Position numbers and translations under genes: made by a program
Shown here: one piece after another, positions 7,301 to 15,266 of the stretch
Layout: every line of letters starts with the position of its first letter
Numbering within the stretch: the stretch's first letter is position 1
From: Coriobacteriaceae bacterium
GTDB taxonomy: Bacteria > Actinomycetota > Coriobacteriia > Coriobacteriales > Coriobacteriaceae
DNA: 64,000 nucleotides
Direction of reading: 5' to 3'
Assembly (NCBI GenBank): GCA_902835305.1
Contig: CADFMD010000005.1
Location: forward strand, 62,001 to 126,000
The notes under the pieces: generated by a model
Databases searched by the model: none
Told to the model about the DNA's origin: nothing
Seen by the model: only the letters and a program-made list of their open reading frames with translations

Positions 7301-9831
7301 GTGAATATTGGACATATGTGAAAAATCCCATCGAGAGCATGGTGCGTACAGATAAGAAGTACTACGTTCGCGCGATGATTACCACGGACGTTAATTTCTA
7401 CAACAAGGGCGATAATGTCGTGAGGACTGCCACGCGGCGCTATGAGAGTAACTTGCTGCAGACCAAGGTGAACGGGGCGGATCCGACGTTCACGTATTAC
7501 TACCCGCATGTTAATAAGTCGGTTAAAGTGGCCGAAAAGCCAGAAGATGGTGAGAAGGGATCGTATGAGAGCCCCCTGACCCTCGAAGCTTCCCCGACCG
7601 ATGCCGACATGGCCGTGCCGGGCTATAAGTTCCTGGGCTGGATTTCGACCGCCGAGGTCCAGAGGGATTCTGACGTCTGGAAGTATATCTACGATGTCGA
7701 GGGCGATTCCTTCACCACTTCTGACCCGGATAAGGCCGAACCGTATCTGGTGAAACCAGATTTTAAGGTCACCCAGTGGCAGGATGCCTATCCGGTGTAC
7801 GCGAAGTACGATGTTAGGTACACCACCAACCTGTATCGCGCCGGTTTTAAGGGCACGGACAAGGTTAATGTGCCTAGGTACGACATCGATCCCGTTATCA
7901 ACGCGGGCACCGACCCTGCTACGGCAACGGTGACCCCTGACGTCACGACTCCGGTTTATAAAGCAGGCGGTGAGCTGTATAAGTTGCAGAAGGTTGAGAT
8001 CGAGCTTCCGAATGGCGAAGTTGAAGACATCGAACCTAACGGCGATAACTCGTATTCCCATCAGGTGGAACCCGGCGGGGCCTATACATTTGTGGCGTAC
8101 TATTCGCCGTTGGCGGTTGTGTACCATCTCAATGCCAGGGATGTGGACGGTAAGGTAGCCCAGCAGGGCGATTCTCTCGGCAGCCTTAAGGACGGCATCC
8201 CGCTGCCAACGTATAACGTCGGCGATATCGATGCTGCAACAAACGCATACAATGCCTTCGTGGGCTGGACGGAAACTAAGCCGGTAGCTGGCAACGGTTA
8301 TGTCGTTTGGTCGGACGACGTTTCCATGGTGAATAAAAGCACCGTGGTCAAGGCCCCCATGGAGTTGTATCCGGTCTACCGCGCCAGCGCGGTGCGTGTT
8401 CAATCGAATATCGATGCCAATCTGGATGACCCCGGTTCTGTGCGTTATCTTTCGCGGACCGACTCTGGTGATCAAATTTCGCTGGAGGTAAAAGCTGCAA
8501 CTGAGGTTGTCGGCAAGGATGGCACCAAGTACGACTTTGTCGGCTGGTCGCGTGACTATGAATCCGATAACAAGTACACCCTGATGACCGGTGACGACAA
8601 GTATCCCCTCGAGGGCAATGAGCCCTTTAAGAGCGCGATGTACACTGCGGTGTACAAGATTGCGCCGCATAAGGTGCGCTATCACGGTGTCGACGGGTCG
8701 GTTCTCTTTACGGCGACGGTCGACTCGGGCGACGAGCGTGCGCAGGACGGCAAGTCCGGCTTCGTCTATACGGTTGATGTTCCCAAAATGGATGAGAACG
8801 GCCGCCCCGTCTATGACAACAGCGGGAATCCCATGATGGAGCAAAAGTCCGTGGCATACGACCCGGACGCCCATTCCAAGATCGTCGCGCTGCTCGATGA
8901 GCGTGCGGCCGCCAATGGCGATATGCGTGAGCTCTTCTTGGAGTGGCGATATGTGGGCGCCGATGGTGATACGAAGCCTTGGGATGTGTTTAAGGACGAG
9001 CCAATTAAGGGCGACATGGACCTGTATCCCGTTACATATCGCGTGGTTGCCAAAGATACGTCTGATCCCGCGAAGTCCGAAACCATGACCGCCCAGCTTA
9101 AGTGGCTGCTCGATCCCGCCGCCGCCAACACCGTCGATGACAGTGCCGACAAGGCGCCGTTTAAGGTCTGCTTTGCCAAGCCGTTTATGGGAACGCGGCT
9201 GACCGTTACGGTAATGCGGGCAAGCTACGGGCCTGGTACAGAGGGTGTTTCTGTGGCGGAAGAGCCCGTAAACGGCAAGTTTGTCTCGCTCTACAGCCTT
9301 GGTTCGGGTGACGGCTCGTTCGACCTGGCCAACCGTCTGGAGTCCAAGAAGACGGGCGAGGGCGATCAGGGCCCCGGCAAAGCCGTGTTCAACTTTGCCC
9401 AGACTCATGCGCTGACGATCGTTAAAAAGACGACCGATGTCAGCGCTATGGGGCAAACGTTCCGCTTTAAGGTAACGCGAAAGATGTCGCAGGATTCTCC
9501 TGCCGAGACGCGCATGGTCGAGGTGAAAGTTAGCGAGCAGCGCGACGAAAACGGTGAAACTTGCTATGTCGGCAGCGTGCAGTTCGCCGCTCCGGCTGGC
9601 ATCTATACCGTCGAGGAAGATACGGCTTGGGCATGGCGCTACCAGGGTGAGCTGAGCACGCCGGGCAAGGCGCCCGGTAAAACTGCCGAGCTGACGATTT
9701 CGTCTGCATCGAGCGCGAACGATGCCACGTTCACCTGCACGAACACGCGTGTGAACGACAAATGGATCGACGGCAGCGATCGTGCCCATAACGTTTGGAG
9801 CAACGGCAACGTAGCAAAGAAGGAGGATTAG
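4354..9831 (+). CDS. very large secreted adhesin-like protein with InlB-type and Cna-B/SpaA-like repeats
   Basis: An 1825-residue secreted protein. A signal peptide ends near residue 34 (VVHA/ED). Residues about 45-470 contain repeated short G-rich beta turns (FKGVFDGQNHTVEGL, GGLAGRI) typical of GLUG/beta-helix passenger regions. From about 500 to 1500 come several Listeria-Bacteroides (InlB B-type) repeats, recognisable by YRFMGWF, YRFLGWYEN, YKFLGWIS and FVGWTE followed by YPVY. Near 1690-1800 a Cna-B/SpaA-like domain (LTIVKKTTD, FRFKVTR, AAPAGIYTVEEDT, FTCTNTRV) closes the chain. There is no C-terminal membrane segment or sorting signal, so it must be held by partners. Role in adhesion is inferred. 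Confidence 0.75.
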   Translation: MKIKNMNRGVLSRLVAVAAIALCCVMALPTVVHAEDVPENTNEYHIKNANDFLVYVALSRERDTSGWRVYLDNDIVLNDDDMKTIVSHTVKHLSFGNKEHPFKGVFDGQNHTVEGLSYDKDAFDPERDTGFFAETNGATIKNFLVKDANVWADFRGGIIVGKAVKTRFENVMVMESTLHVTCANNALNLITNAGFEGGLIAGELDGCTLYNCEVRGGRAVNNATSGVQALGGEGLYMAAFAGYVKNSTIEYCRVTPTRKDDGSIAEKGMTDVTNKYDVAIGALGGNNVYASGFVGCMAGEAKIIDCFSTAQCYSYAASYVGVVAVTRAWTGGLAGRILTAEGNELVRSHFAGDLSSRQYNPIAVIPIIQNDVNLGGIAARANRDDATVTECYFKPSVSLNGNSQGNPAKKKIPAFGGDGTTKGDGYGPWDDERYITRELWEEHDYDFCARTMRSTANDDALGGQHTNEWAMDYKLNIPVHGQSVKATIDFPGAGTATIEKTKLGKDQATSDPYAFAVSAVLAGTAQGLAQGDTSVTFKQDTSAKPEGLTEANGGYRFMGWFREPGVNVNRIDADNAWFNGKTDADAVKAGKQVQKNEAHEITSSYTADNAKGAEAFKGNDLFIASYEAQVLFYNVKGETLAWQSGEEHDKSTDWYRYGVGLTPAAPADRGTLSASATFIGWTTQPSGEAGMHGGYAAITSPELAELKNAGAFYPAGTEITVLGPTDFYPVYTDYVSNIMTVFEGNEQDATDDQTRRDGVGKTDVKVETAEDGTSAYTVQVLDVSGKAISEEGQLPDGYRFLGWYENKGTEDAPLEVRVSRDPSYTLPADVDLTAPHTYIARFEYRVDYYVRAYTNHEFTDSKLLCSVWNRYQTPFEENVGSTFVRENVVHWGPEHVDHGIKDSYETCGTRFTKKTLVVSPLNAYSHNVKNDTGADTLKNLYADTDFPGAATLSDTWTSASLNVTVKPVNDRYRLNFWTLERDGEYWTYVKNPIESMVRTDKKYYVRAMITTDVNFYNKGDNVVRTATRRYESNLLQTKVNGADPTFTYYYPHVNKSVKVAEKPEDGEKGSYESPLTLEASPTDADMAVPGYKFLGWISTAEVQRDSDVWKYIYDVEGDSFTTSDPDKAEPYLVKPDFKVTQWQDAYPVYAKYDVRYTTNLYRAGFKGTDKVNVPRYDIDPVINAGTDPATATVTPDVTTPVYKAGGELYKLQKVEIELPNGEVEDIEPNGDNSYSHQVEPGGAYTFVAYYSPLAVVYHLNARDVDGKVAQQGDSLGSLKDGIPLPTYNVGDIDAATNAYNAFVGWTETKPVAGNGYVVWSDDVSMVNKSTVVKAPMELYPVYRASAVRVQSNIDANLDDPGSVRYLSRTDSGDQISLEVKAATEVVGKDGTKYDFVGWSRDYESDNKYTLMTGDDKYPLEGNEPFKSAMYTAVYKIAPHKVRYHGVDGSVLFTATVDSGDERAQDGKSGFVYTVDVPKMDENGRPVYDNSGNPMMEQKSVAYDPDAHSKIVALLDERAAANGDMRELFLEWRYVGADGDTKPWDVFKDEPIKGDMDLYPVTYRVVAKDTSDPAKSETMTAQLKWLLDPAAANTVDDSADKAPFKVCFAKPFMGTRLTVTVMRASYGPGTEGVSVAEEPVNGKFVSLYSLGSGDGSFDLANRLESKKTGEGDQGPGKAVFNFAQTHALTIVKKTTDVSAMGQTFRFKVTRKMSQDSPAETRMVEVKVSEQRDENGETCYVGSVQFAAPAGIYTVEEDTAWAWRYQGELSTPGKAPGKTAELTISSASSANDATFTCTNTRVNDKWIDGSDRAHNVWSNGNVAKKED

Positions 9832-9832
9832 C

Positions 9833-10402
9833 ATGTCCAAGCGCAAGCGCATCATCGCCTTGCTGGTGGGGGTTATCCTCCTGGCCGGTACGGCAGGCAC
9901 GTTGGCCTGGCTTTCGGTTACGGGCGTGCTGGTCAACCAGTTCGGCATCGGATCGGTGACGCCATCGGTTCAGGAAACGCTCAACGGCAAAGTGAAAAGC
10001 GATGTCAAGGCGAAGAACACGGGTACTGCGCCCGCCTATATTCGTGCTGCAGTGGATATCTACTGGCAGGACCAGGATGGCGCACGCCTGTGGGATGAGC
10101 CAGTTGCCGGCACCGACTACGTCATTGACTGGGGCAGTGTGTCCAAGGCATCTGCTTCCAACACCGCCTCGTCTTGGGTTGTCGCGTCCGACGGGTACTA
10201 CTACTGGACGTCTCCCGTTGCTCCGATGGGCAAAACCGATGTGCTCATCAAGAGCGTGACTGAGCAGAAGGCAGATGGGAAGAACCTGGTCGTTGACATT
10301 TCGACCCAAGCAATTCAATCCACGCCCGACAATGCAGTTGCAGAGGCATGGGGCTGTACAGTCAAGGATGGCGTGCTGGTGCCGCCGCATGGAGGTGCGT
10401 AG
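9833..10402 (+). CDS. TasA/camelysin-like exported protein (second minor subunit)
   Basis: A 189-residue protein with a basic start, a hydrophobic segment and TLAWLSVTGVLVNQFGIGSV, a SipW-dependent signal region. The domain then shows NTGTAPAYIRAAVDIYW, shared with the gene at 3703. It starts 1 nt after the previous stop and has an ideal AAGGAGGA site at 9821-9828 inside the end of the upstream gene, so translation is probably efficient and coupled. Likely a minor fibre component; no enzymatic motif is visible. Confidence 0.68.
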   Translation: MSKRKRIIALLVGVILLAGTAGTLAWLSVTGVLVNQFGIGSVTPSVQETLNGKVKSDVKAKNTGTAPAYIRAAVDIYWQDQDGARLWDEPVAGTDYVIDWGSVSKASASNTASSWVVASDGYYYWTSPVAPMGKTDVLIKSVTEQKADGKNLVVDISTQAIQSTPDNAVAEAWGCTVKDGVLVPPHGGA

Positions 10403-10404
10403 GT

Positions 10405-11103
10405 ATGGCTTCTCCGATTCGTAAAGACGTTGTGTGTTCCTTGCGCTGCGTGATGGCGGCAATCGTCTGCCTTATCGCGCTTGCCGTTCCTGCACGTGCG
10501 TTTGCTGACGTTCCCACGATTGCCTATGACGGAAATGCACGCCAGCTAACGGTATCGGGAGCGACGGACTCCTCGGGGGAGCCCGATCTGTTTCCAGCCT
10601 TTAAAGATCTAATGCCCGGCGATGTACGCGAGCAACAGATTGGGGTTCGTACCACGGGTGTAAAGTCCCAGGTACGTGTGTTTGTGCGGGCTGTTGTCGA
10701 TCACGAGACGGCACATCTGCTATCGCCCATCACCTTAACGGCGACTGTGGGCGATGCCTCTGCAGGTTGGCTCCAGACAGGAACACCGGGCAGCGTGTTC
10801 GCCTATCCCACGCAAATCGCCACGTTTACGAGCGATGACAGCACGGTGCTTAATCTGCAGCTAAGCGTTCCGACGTCGGTGGGCAACGAGCTTGCCGACG
10901 CAAACAAGACCATTCGCTGGGAGATTACCGCCGAGGACGATGGCGAGAAGATTCCCGTGCAGTCTGCTGACAGCAAGAAGCCCGGCTTGCTTGGTCTGGC
11001 GGCAACGGGCGACAACACGCTCACGTTGCTTTTAGTTTTGCTAACTCTTGCCAGCATCGCTTTTATAGCCGCGCTACTTTTGTCCCGGAGGGATAAGCGC
11101 TAG
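10405..11103 (+). CDS. surface protein with LAATG sorting signal (fibre anchor candidate)
   Basis: A 232-residue protein. A signal peptide ends near residue 34 (ARAFA/DV), a beta-rich domain follows, and the C-terminus carries LAATGD (198-203), a hydrophobic helix and the basic tail RRDKR. This is a class E-type (LAxTG) cell-wall sorting signal common in Actinobacteria. It is the only protein of the operon with an anchor, so it may tether the fibre to peptidoglycan. No sortase gene lies in the window. The start ATG at 10405 overlaps the ribosome site GGAGGTG in the end of the previous gene. Confidence 0.72.
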   Translation: MASPIRKDVVCSLRCVMAAIVCLIALAVPARAFADVPTIAYDGNARQLTVSGATDSSGEPDLFPAFKDLMPGDVREQQIGVRTTGVKSQVRVFVRAVVDHETAHLLSPITLTATVGDASAGWLQTGTPGSVFAYPTQIATFTSDDSTVLNLQLSVPTSVGNELADANKTIRWEITAEDDGEKIPVQSADSKKPGLLGLAATGDNTLTLLLVLLTLASIAFIAALLLSRRDKR

Positions 11104-11122
11104 GTCCATCTTCTAAACGCAA

Positions 11123-11249
11123 CGCCCTCCCGGGCGGCGGGCACGAAGTTCCCTGCTCTACAGTCCTGCACAAGAAGAAGGCCACATTAAGTGGCCTTCT
11201 TTGCGTGCGGAACTCGCGATGAACTTCGAGCCCGCCGCTCGGGAGGGCG
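11123..11249. repeat. 28-bp inverted repeat enclosing a terminator hairpin
   Basis: Arms 11123-11150 and 11222-11249 are complementary with two mismatches. Between them, 11176-11200 forms a 10-bp stem AGAAGGCCAC / GTGGCCTTCT with loop ATTAA followed by TTTG, which probably terminates the surface operon. The right arm overlaps the leader of repeat array B. Confidence 0.8.
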
Positions 11250-11508
11250 CCCCTTTATTGATGGAAGGCCTAATAAGCGGATATTCCATGTCCGGATGTA
11301 TTCAGAGCGGGACGCACTTTCCGAATGCGCGGCGTTTCGGAAAGTGCGTCCCGGAATTTGGCTTTGGAATGGGATGCGGTTTCCGGTTGAGGGCTCTGGT
11401 GGAAAATGCGACCCGGAATTTGCAATCGGAATGGGATACAGTTTCCCAACGGGGCCGTAAGCGGAAACTGCATCCCATTCCGGACGTGAATTCTGGGATA
11501 CGGCTTCC
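11243..11508. repeat. 62-bp-period array of inverted repeats, copy B
   Basis: The leader 11243-11278 is identical over 36 bp to 1515-1550. Left arms start at 11309, 11371, 11433 and 11495 (period 62), with right arms at 11339, 11401 and 11463. The first unit GGGACGCACTTTCC is a perfect 14-bp inverted repeat. One unit fewer than copy A: unit 2 here resembles the left part of A2 joined to the right part of A3, as expected after recombination between units. Confidence 0.9.
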
Positions 11509-11513
11509 GGATG

Positions 11514-11539
11514 CAAAAAAGGCCACATGACGTGGCCTT
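11514..11539 (-). terminator. terminator hairpin (leftward)
   Basis: Stem AAGGCCAC / GTGGCCTT (11519-11539) with a preceding run of A, which is a T run on the minus strand. It would stop leftward transcription coming from the LTA-synthase-like gene. Confidence 0.6.
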
Positions 11540-11594
11540 CAACTTATATATGTTCAGCGGATGCCCCCATGACAAGCCGTGCTCCAACAACAAG

Positions 11595-11726
11595 GCGTCT
11601 GTCCGGGCGGAGGCATATAAGGTTCATCGCGAGTTCCGCACGCAAAGGAGGCCACTTAATGTGGCCTTCGTCTTGCGCAGGACTGTCCGAGCAGGGAACC
11701 TTATATGCCTCCGCCCGGACAGACGC
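11595..11726. repeat. perfect 31-bp inverted repeat enclosing a hairpin
   Basis: Arms 11595-11625 and 11696-11726 are perfectly complementary. The 70-nt interval holds a small hairpin GGCCAC / GTGGCC (11650-11666), the same core as the two hairpins to the left. It sits 19 nt past the stop of the minus-strand LTA-synthase-like gene. Confidence 0.85.
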
Positions 11727-11745
11727 TTCAGTTATGAGCGACCCG

Positions 11746-14046
11746 CTACTTGATCTTGGTCGTACCCGGCGCCAGGTTGGGGTCGGTCTCGTTGGCCTCG
11801 GTCTGGAAGTGCTCGGTGTAGACGTTCTTGCCATCGCGGAACATCTCGTAGTACTGCATCTTGGCGTAATCCTCGCGCGCCTTGGTGGCGGCTGCGGCAG
11901 CGGCGTCGTCACCGGTGACGTTGGAGGAAAGCGCCCAACGCAGGCTGGCGTCCTCGTAGCCCACGGAGTTGATGGCGGGCAGCGACTCGCGCAGCGTCAT
12001 GTGCGCTTTCTGGTAGTCGGTCAGCGGGGCGCCGATCAGCTGCATGAGCTGCGTGGACAGGTAGTTGGTGGACAGGTCGTCGACCTCGCTCGTCTGGTCG
12101 CAGCCGGCAACGTCGTAGTTAGCCCAGATGATGTAGTCGGTCTGCCACAGGCGCTCCTGATGCGTAGCGTCGTCCTCGCCGGTAAACCACTTGTCATTGA
12201 ACTTGGACGGGAAGAACGGCTGGTGGTCGCCCCAGAACACCACGACCACCTTGCGGTCGAGCTTGCTCAAGGCGTTAAGGAAGTAGCGAAGCGCCTGGTC
12301 GGACTGCTCGATGCACGAGACGTACTCGTCGACATCGGAGAGCGTGCCGTCCTCGACGGTCTTGGCGTCCAGGACGGTCGTGTCGATGTTGAGATGCATC
12401 TGCTTGTCGACCGGCAGCAGGCCCGTGTCGTAGCCCGAGTGGTTCTGCATGGTCACATCAAAGATAAACTGCGGATCGGCGTTCTGGTCGAGCAGCTCAA
12501 GAATCTTGTCGTAGGTCGCCTGGTCGGTCACCATACCGCGCAGGGTGTCGGCGCCCTGGAAGTCGTTGATGGACAGGAACTGGTCAAAGCCAAAGTCCTT
12601 GTAGACGTTCTCGCGGTTCCAGTTGGTGGCGTGGTTGGGGTGCATGGCCGTGGTGGAATAGCCGAGCGACTTGAACTGCTCTGCCAGGTTTCCAGTCGTT
12701 TCCATGTTGTAGATGGTGTAGGGATACACGCCCGAGCCCAGGTTGGCCATGGAGTTGCCGGTCATAAACTCAAACTCGGTATTGGCGGTACCGCCGCCGT
12801 AGGCGCTCACATAGAGCTTGCCGCGGCTGAGGCAGTTGGACAGGTTCTTAAAGTACTGCGGGCCCTCGTAGCCGGCGCGCATGTTCTGATAGATCGACAG
12901 GTCCGAGAAGGTCTCGTTCATGATGGCGATGACCGTGGGCTTCTCGCTGTCGAACTGCTCCTTTGCGGCGGCGCGCTCGTCGCTCTTGGCCGCGTCGGAC
13001 TTGTCGTAGGCCTTGGCGTACTTTTTGAGCGTGGCCTTGGCATCGTCGACGGAGTAGTCGGCGGGTTTGGGCGGCTTAATGGACTGCGCTGCGCTAATAA
13101 AGGCAGGCAGATAGCCCTCGCGCCAGTAGCTCTCGAGCGGGCGCCAGGTGTAGACGGTGATGCCGAGGGTGTTGTAATAGTCGATGAGCGTGACGTGTGC
13201 GGTCACGCCGCCCAGGCACAGCACCGCCACGAGCAGGTTGGTGAGCAGCATGCGCTTGGCGTTGGCGGCACCCTTCTGATGGTGCGGTGCCACCAGGCCG
13301 GCGTACTCGCACAGCAGCATGGCGATGGCGGTAAAGCCCATGGACAGCACGCAGAACAGCGAGATCGAGAAGGTGTAGCCGTTGCCGGCGACTGCGGCGG
13401 CGGTGGAGATGGCCGAAAGGTCGCCCGGCTGGATGGGCATGGATTTAAACGTGATGACGAAGAACTCGGCAATGCCCAGGACAAAGAGGGCAAAGGCCAG
13501 GACCGCGGGAGCTGCGCCGTGACGCTGGAACAGGAAGAACAGGCCGGTCATGAGCACGGTGATGATGGCCCACTCGAGCAGGATGCACAGGGGGTAGACC
13601 CAGGTAAAGTCGTGGTTGGACGAGACCTCCATGCCAAGCAGCGCAAAGACGCCGGCGAGCAGCAGACACAAGACGGCGGCGACGAGCGGTTTGCCCACAA
13701 AGGCGCCGCGCAGGCGGGCGAGCTTGCCGGTGGGGGCGGGCGCGTCGGGCTCGGCGAACGCAAAGACACGCGGGGCGATGCGGTCGCGGGCGATGCTGGC
13801 CCAAGCGCATCCGGTGAGGATGGCATTGGTCAGGATGAGCATCACAAAGGCGAGCGGCTCGTTTTGGGCGACGAGGCCAATGGCGCCCCAAATGGTCAAA
13901 AAGAGCTGGAACAGGCCGAAGGCGACGCTCCACCCAAGAGCGCTTTTGGCAACGGTGCCCGACTGAGCGCGAATGGCCTTGGCCTCGCGCAAGACAAGGT
14001 AGACGGTCGCCGCAAGACCGACGAGCGAGATGGCGGCAGCGAACAT
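11746..14046 (-). CDS. LTA synthase family membrane phosphotransferase/sulfatase
   Basis: A 766-residue membrane enzyme of the alkaline-phosphatase/sulfatase fold. The N-terminal half carries about nine hydrophobic segments; the C-terminal catalytic domain shows the family sites: metal ligand Glu in IMNETFSDL, nucleophile Thr in GGGTANTEFEFMTG, HPNHATNWNRENVY, MQNHSGYD and the metal site FWGDHQPFFP. LtaS-type enzymes move glycerol-phosphate from phosphatidylglycerol to a glycolipid or polymer outside the membrane; the exact polymer here is unknown. ATG at 14046 is preferred (GAGGAG 7 nt upstream) over GTG at 14061. It is monocistronic and divergent from the nitroreductase gene. Confidence 0.85.
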   Translation of the reverse strand: MFAAAISLVGLAATVYLVLREAKAIRAQSGTVAKSALGWSVAFGLFQLFLTIWGAIGLVAQNEPLAFVMLILTNAILTGCAWASIARDRIAPRVFAFAEPDAPAPTGKLARLRGAFVGKPLVAAVLCLLLAGVFALLGMEVSSNHDFTWVYPLCILLEWAIITVLMTGLFFLFQRHGAAPAVLAFALFVLGIAEFFVITFKSMPIQPGDLSAISTAAAVAGNGYTFSISLFCVLSMGFTAIAMLLCEYAGLVAPHHQKGAANAKRMLLTNLLVAVLCLGGVTAHVTLIDYYNTLGITVYTWRPLESYWREGYLPAFISAAQSIKPPKPADYSVDDAKATLKKYAKAYDKSDAAKSDERAAAKEQFDSEKPTVIAIMNETFSDLSIYQNMRAGYEGPQYFKNLSNCLSRGKLYVSAYGGGTANTEFEFMTGNSMANLGSGVYPYTIYNMETTGNLAEQFKSLGYSTTAMHPNHATNWNRENVYKDFGFDQFLSINDFQGADTLRGMVTDQATYDKILELLDQNADPQFIFDVTMQNHSGYDTGLLPVDKQMHLNIDTTVLDAKTVEDGTLSDVDEYVSCIEQSDQALRYFLNALSKLDRKVVVVFWGDHQPFFPSKFNDKWFTGEDDATHQERLWQTDYIIWANYDVAGCDQTSEVDDLSTNYLSTQLMQLIGAPLTDYQKAHMTLRESLPAINSVGYEDASLRWALSSNVTGDDAAAAAATKAREDYAKMQYYEMFRDGKNVYTEHFQTEANETDPNLAPGTTKIK

Positions 14047-14259
14047 GCTGAGACTCCTCACAAACTAAAACCTACGAAAGCGGGGGTTTACCCGATTGTT
14101 ACCAAGATATGCGCTGCAATTGGTGGCTGCGCACAACAACCAGCCATATTAACGCGCACGTGTGGCGGTGTGGCGCAATGTAGTGGCGACCTGCGCGATA
14201 ATGGACGGGAATTACACGGAAACGTAAAGGCTTCTTAAAGAATTAGCGAGGATGAGGCG
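14047..14259. promoter_or_regulatory. divergent intergenic region
   Basis: Non-coding interval between the divergent LTA-synthase-like and nitroreductase genes. A possible -10 GATAAT for the rightward gene is at 14197-14202; no convincing -35 was found. Confidence 0.35.
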
Positions 14260-15108
14260 ATGAACGAGCAGGTTTGCACCAAGGCTGTGGATACGTGTGG
14301 CTATCCGGTCGAGACGACGGGCAATGCGGTGCTGGACACGTTGGAGCACCGTTCCTCCACGCGTGCCTTCGCGCGTGATGACGACGACCGTCCCGTAGCG
14401 GTGACCGATGAGCAGAGGGCGGCGATTTTGCATGCGGCGAGTCGCGCGCCGTCGGCGGGCGCCATGATGATGTATTCCATCGTGAGCATTCGCAAACAGG
14501 CTACGCTGGACCGTCTGGCCGACCTGTGCGATCACCAGCCCATGATCGCCAAGGCGCCCTGGGCACTTATATTTGTGGTCGATTATGCCAAGTGGATCGA
14601 TCTGTTTGAGCACGTGGGCTGCTTTGAGCCCGAGTTTGTAGAGCGTACGGGCAAGGCGCCCCGCCGCGCGCCGGGTCTGGGCGACTTTGCCATCGCGGCC
14701 CAGGATGCCGTGATCGCCGCGCAAAACGCCGTGGTTGCCGCCGAGGCCCTGGGGCTGGGGAGCTGCTATATCGGTGATATCGTCGAGAATGCCGAGGAAG
14801 TTGCCGAGCTGCTCGATCTGCCGCCCTATACCATGCCGCTATCGATGCTCATCATCGGCACGCCCCGTAAGGAGCGCCCGGCCATTGCACATCCCGTGGT
14901 GAACCTGGTGCACGAGGAGCGCTATCGCCGCGCCGATACCGCGACCATGGATGCGCAGGTGGCCGAGATGGACGCGATGTTCCGTCCGCATGCCCGCGAG
15001 GCAGGCGAGCGCGTCGTGGATATCTACACCCGCAAGCACACGAGCCCCTTTATGGCCGAGATGAGCCGCTCCATGGAGTGGTGGTTCAAAAACTGGCTCG
15101 GAAAATGA
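14260..15108 (+). CDS. nitroreductase family FMN oxidoreductase
   Basis: A 282-residue nitroreductase-fold protein. The FMN-binding signature HRSSTRAFA lies near residue 31, followed by RAPSAGAMMMYSI (flavin/substrate loop) and the C-terminal half motif GLGSCYIGDI with IIGTPRKERP. It would use FMN and NAD(P)H for two-electron reduction of nitro, quinone or flavin substrates in the cytoplasm. The length is above the usual 170-250 because of a C-terminal helical tail. The start ATG has GAGGATGAGG just upstream. A palindromic repeat begins right after the stop codon. Confidence 0.85.
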   Translation: MNEQVCTKAVDTCGYPVETTGNAVLDTLEHRSSTRAFARDDDDRPVAVTDEQRAAILHAASRAPSAGAMMMYSIVSIRKQATLDRLADLCDHQPMIAKAPWALIFVVDYAKWIDLFEHVGCFEPEFVERTGKAPRRAPGLGDFAIAAQDAVIAAQNAVVAAEALGLGSCYIGDIVENAEEVAELLDLPPYTMPLSMLIIGTPRKERPAIAHPVVNLVHEERYRRADTATMDAQVAEMDAMFRPHAREAGERVVDIYTRKHTSPFMAEMSRSMEWWFKNWLGK

Positions 15109-15110
15109 CG

Positions 15111-15143
15111 AATGTGACAAGGGGACAGTCCCTTTGTCACATT
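15111..15143. repeat. GTGACAAAGG-family palindrome
   Basis: AATGTGACAA... paired with ...TTGTCACATT around a CAG centre, 3 nt after the nitroreductase stop. Relatives occur at 17331, 43661, 50912, 55884, 56014 and 62683. Confidence 0.8.
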
Positions 15144-15225
15144 CCATATCGCCGCGGTGGCCTAAAGACTGTATAAATCTTTATCTAGCTGGGAAAACAG
15201 TGCATTAAAACATGGGCCGATTACC

Positions 15226-15231
15226 TATAAT
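15226..15231 (+). promoter_or_regulatory. candidate -10 box of kup
   Basis: Perfect TATAAT 36 nt before the kup start codon. A matching -35 is not obvious. Confidence 0.4.
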
Positions 15232-15266
15232 CCCTTCGAACATTAAAGTTGGGAGGAAACCGGCTT

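Noticed and set aside
7207..9948. 913-codon open frame antisense to the giant surface protein
   Set aside because: It is a shadow of the high-GC coding strand: no ribosome site, no recognisable domain, and the sense frame has a signal peptide and clear repeat domains.
11527..14238. 903-codon open frame opposite the LTA-synthase-like gene
   Set aside because: Low-complexity Gly/Val/His translation with no domain, while the other strand encodes a complete enzyme with all active-site motifs.
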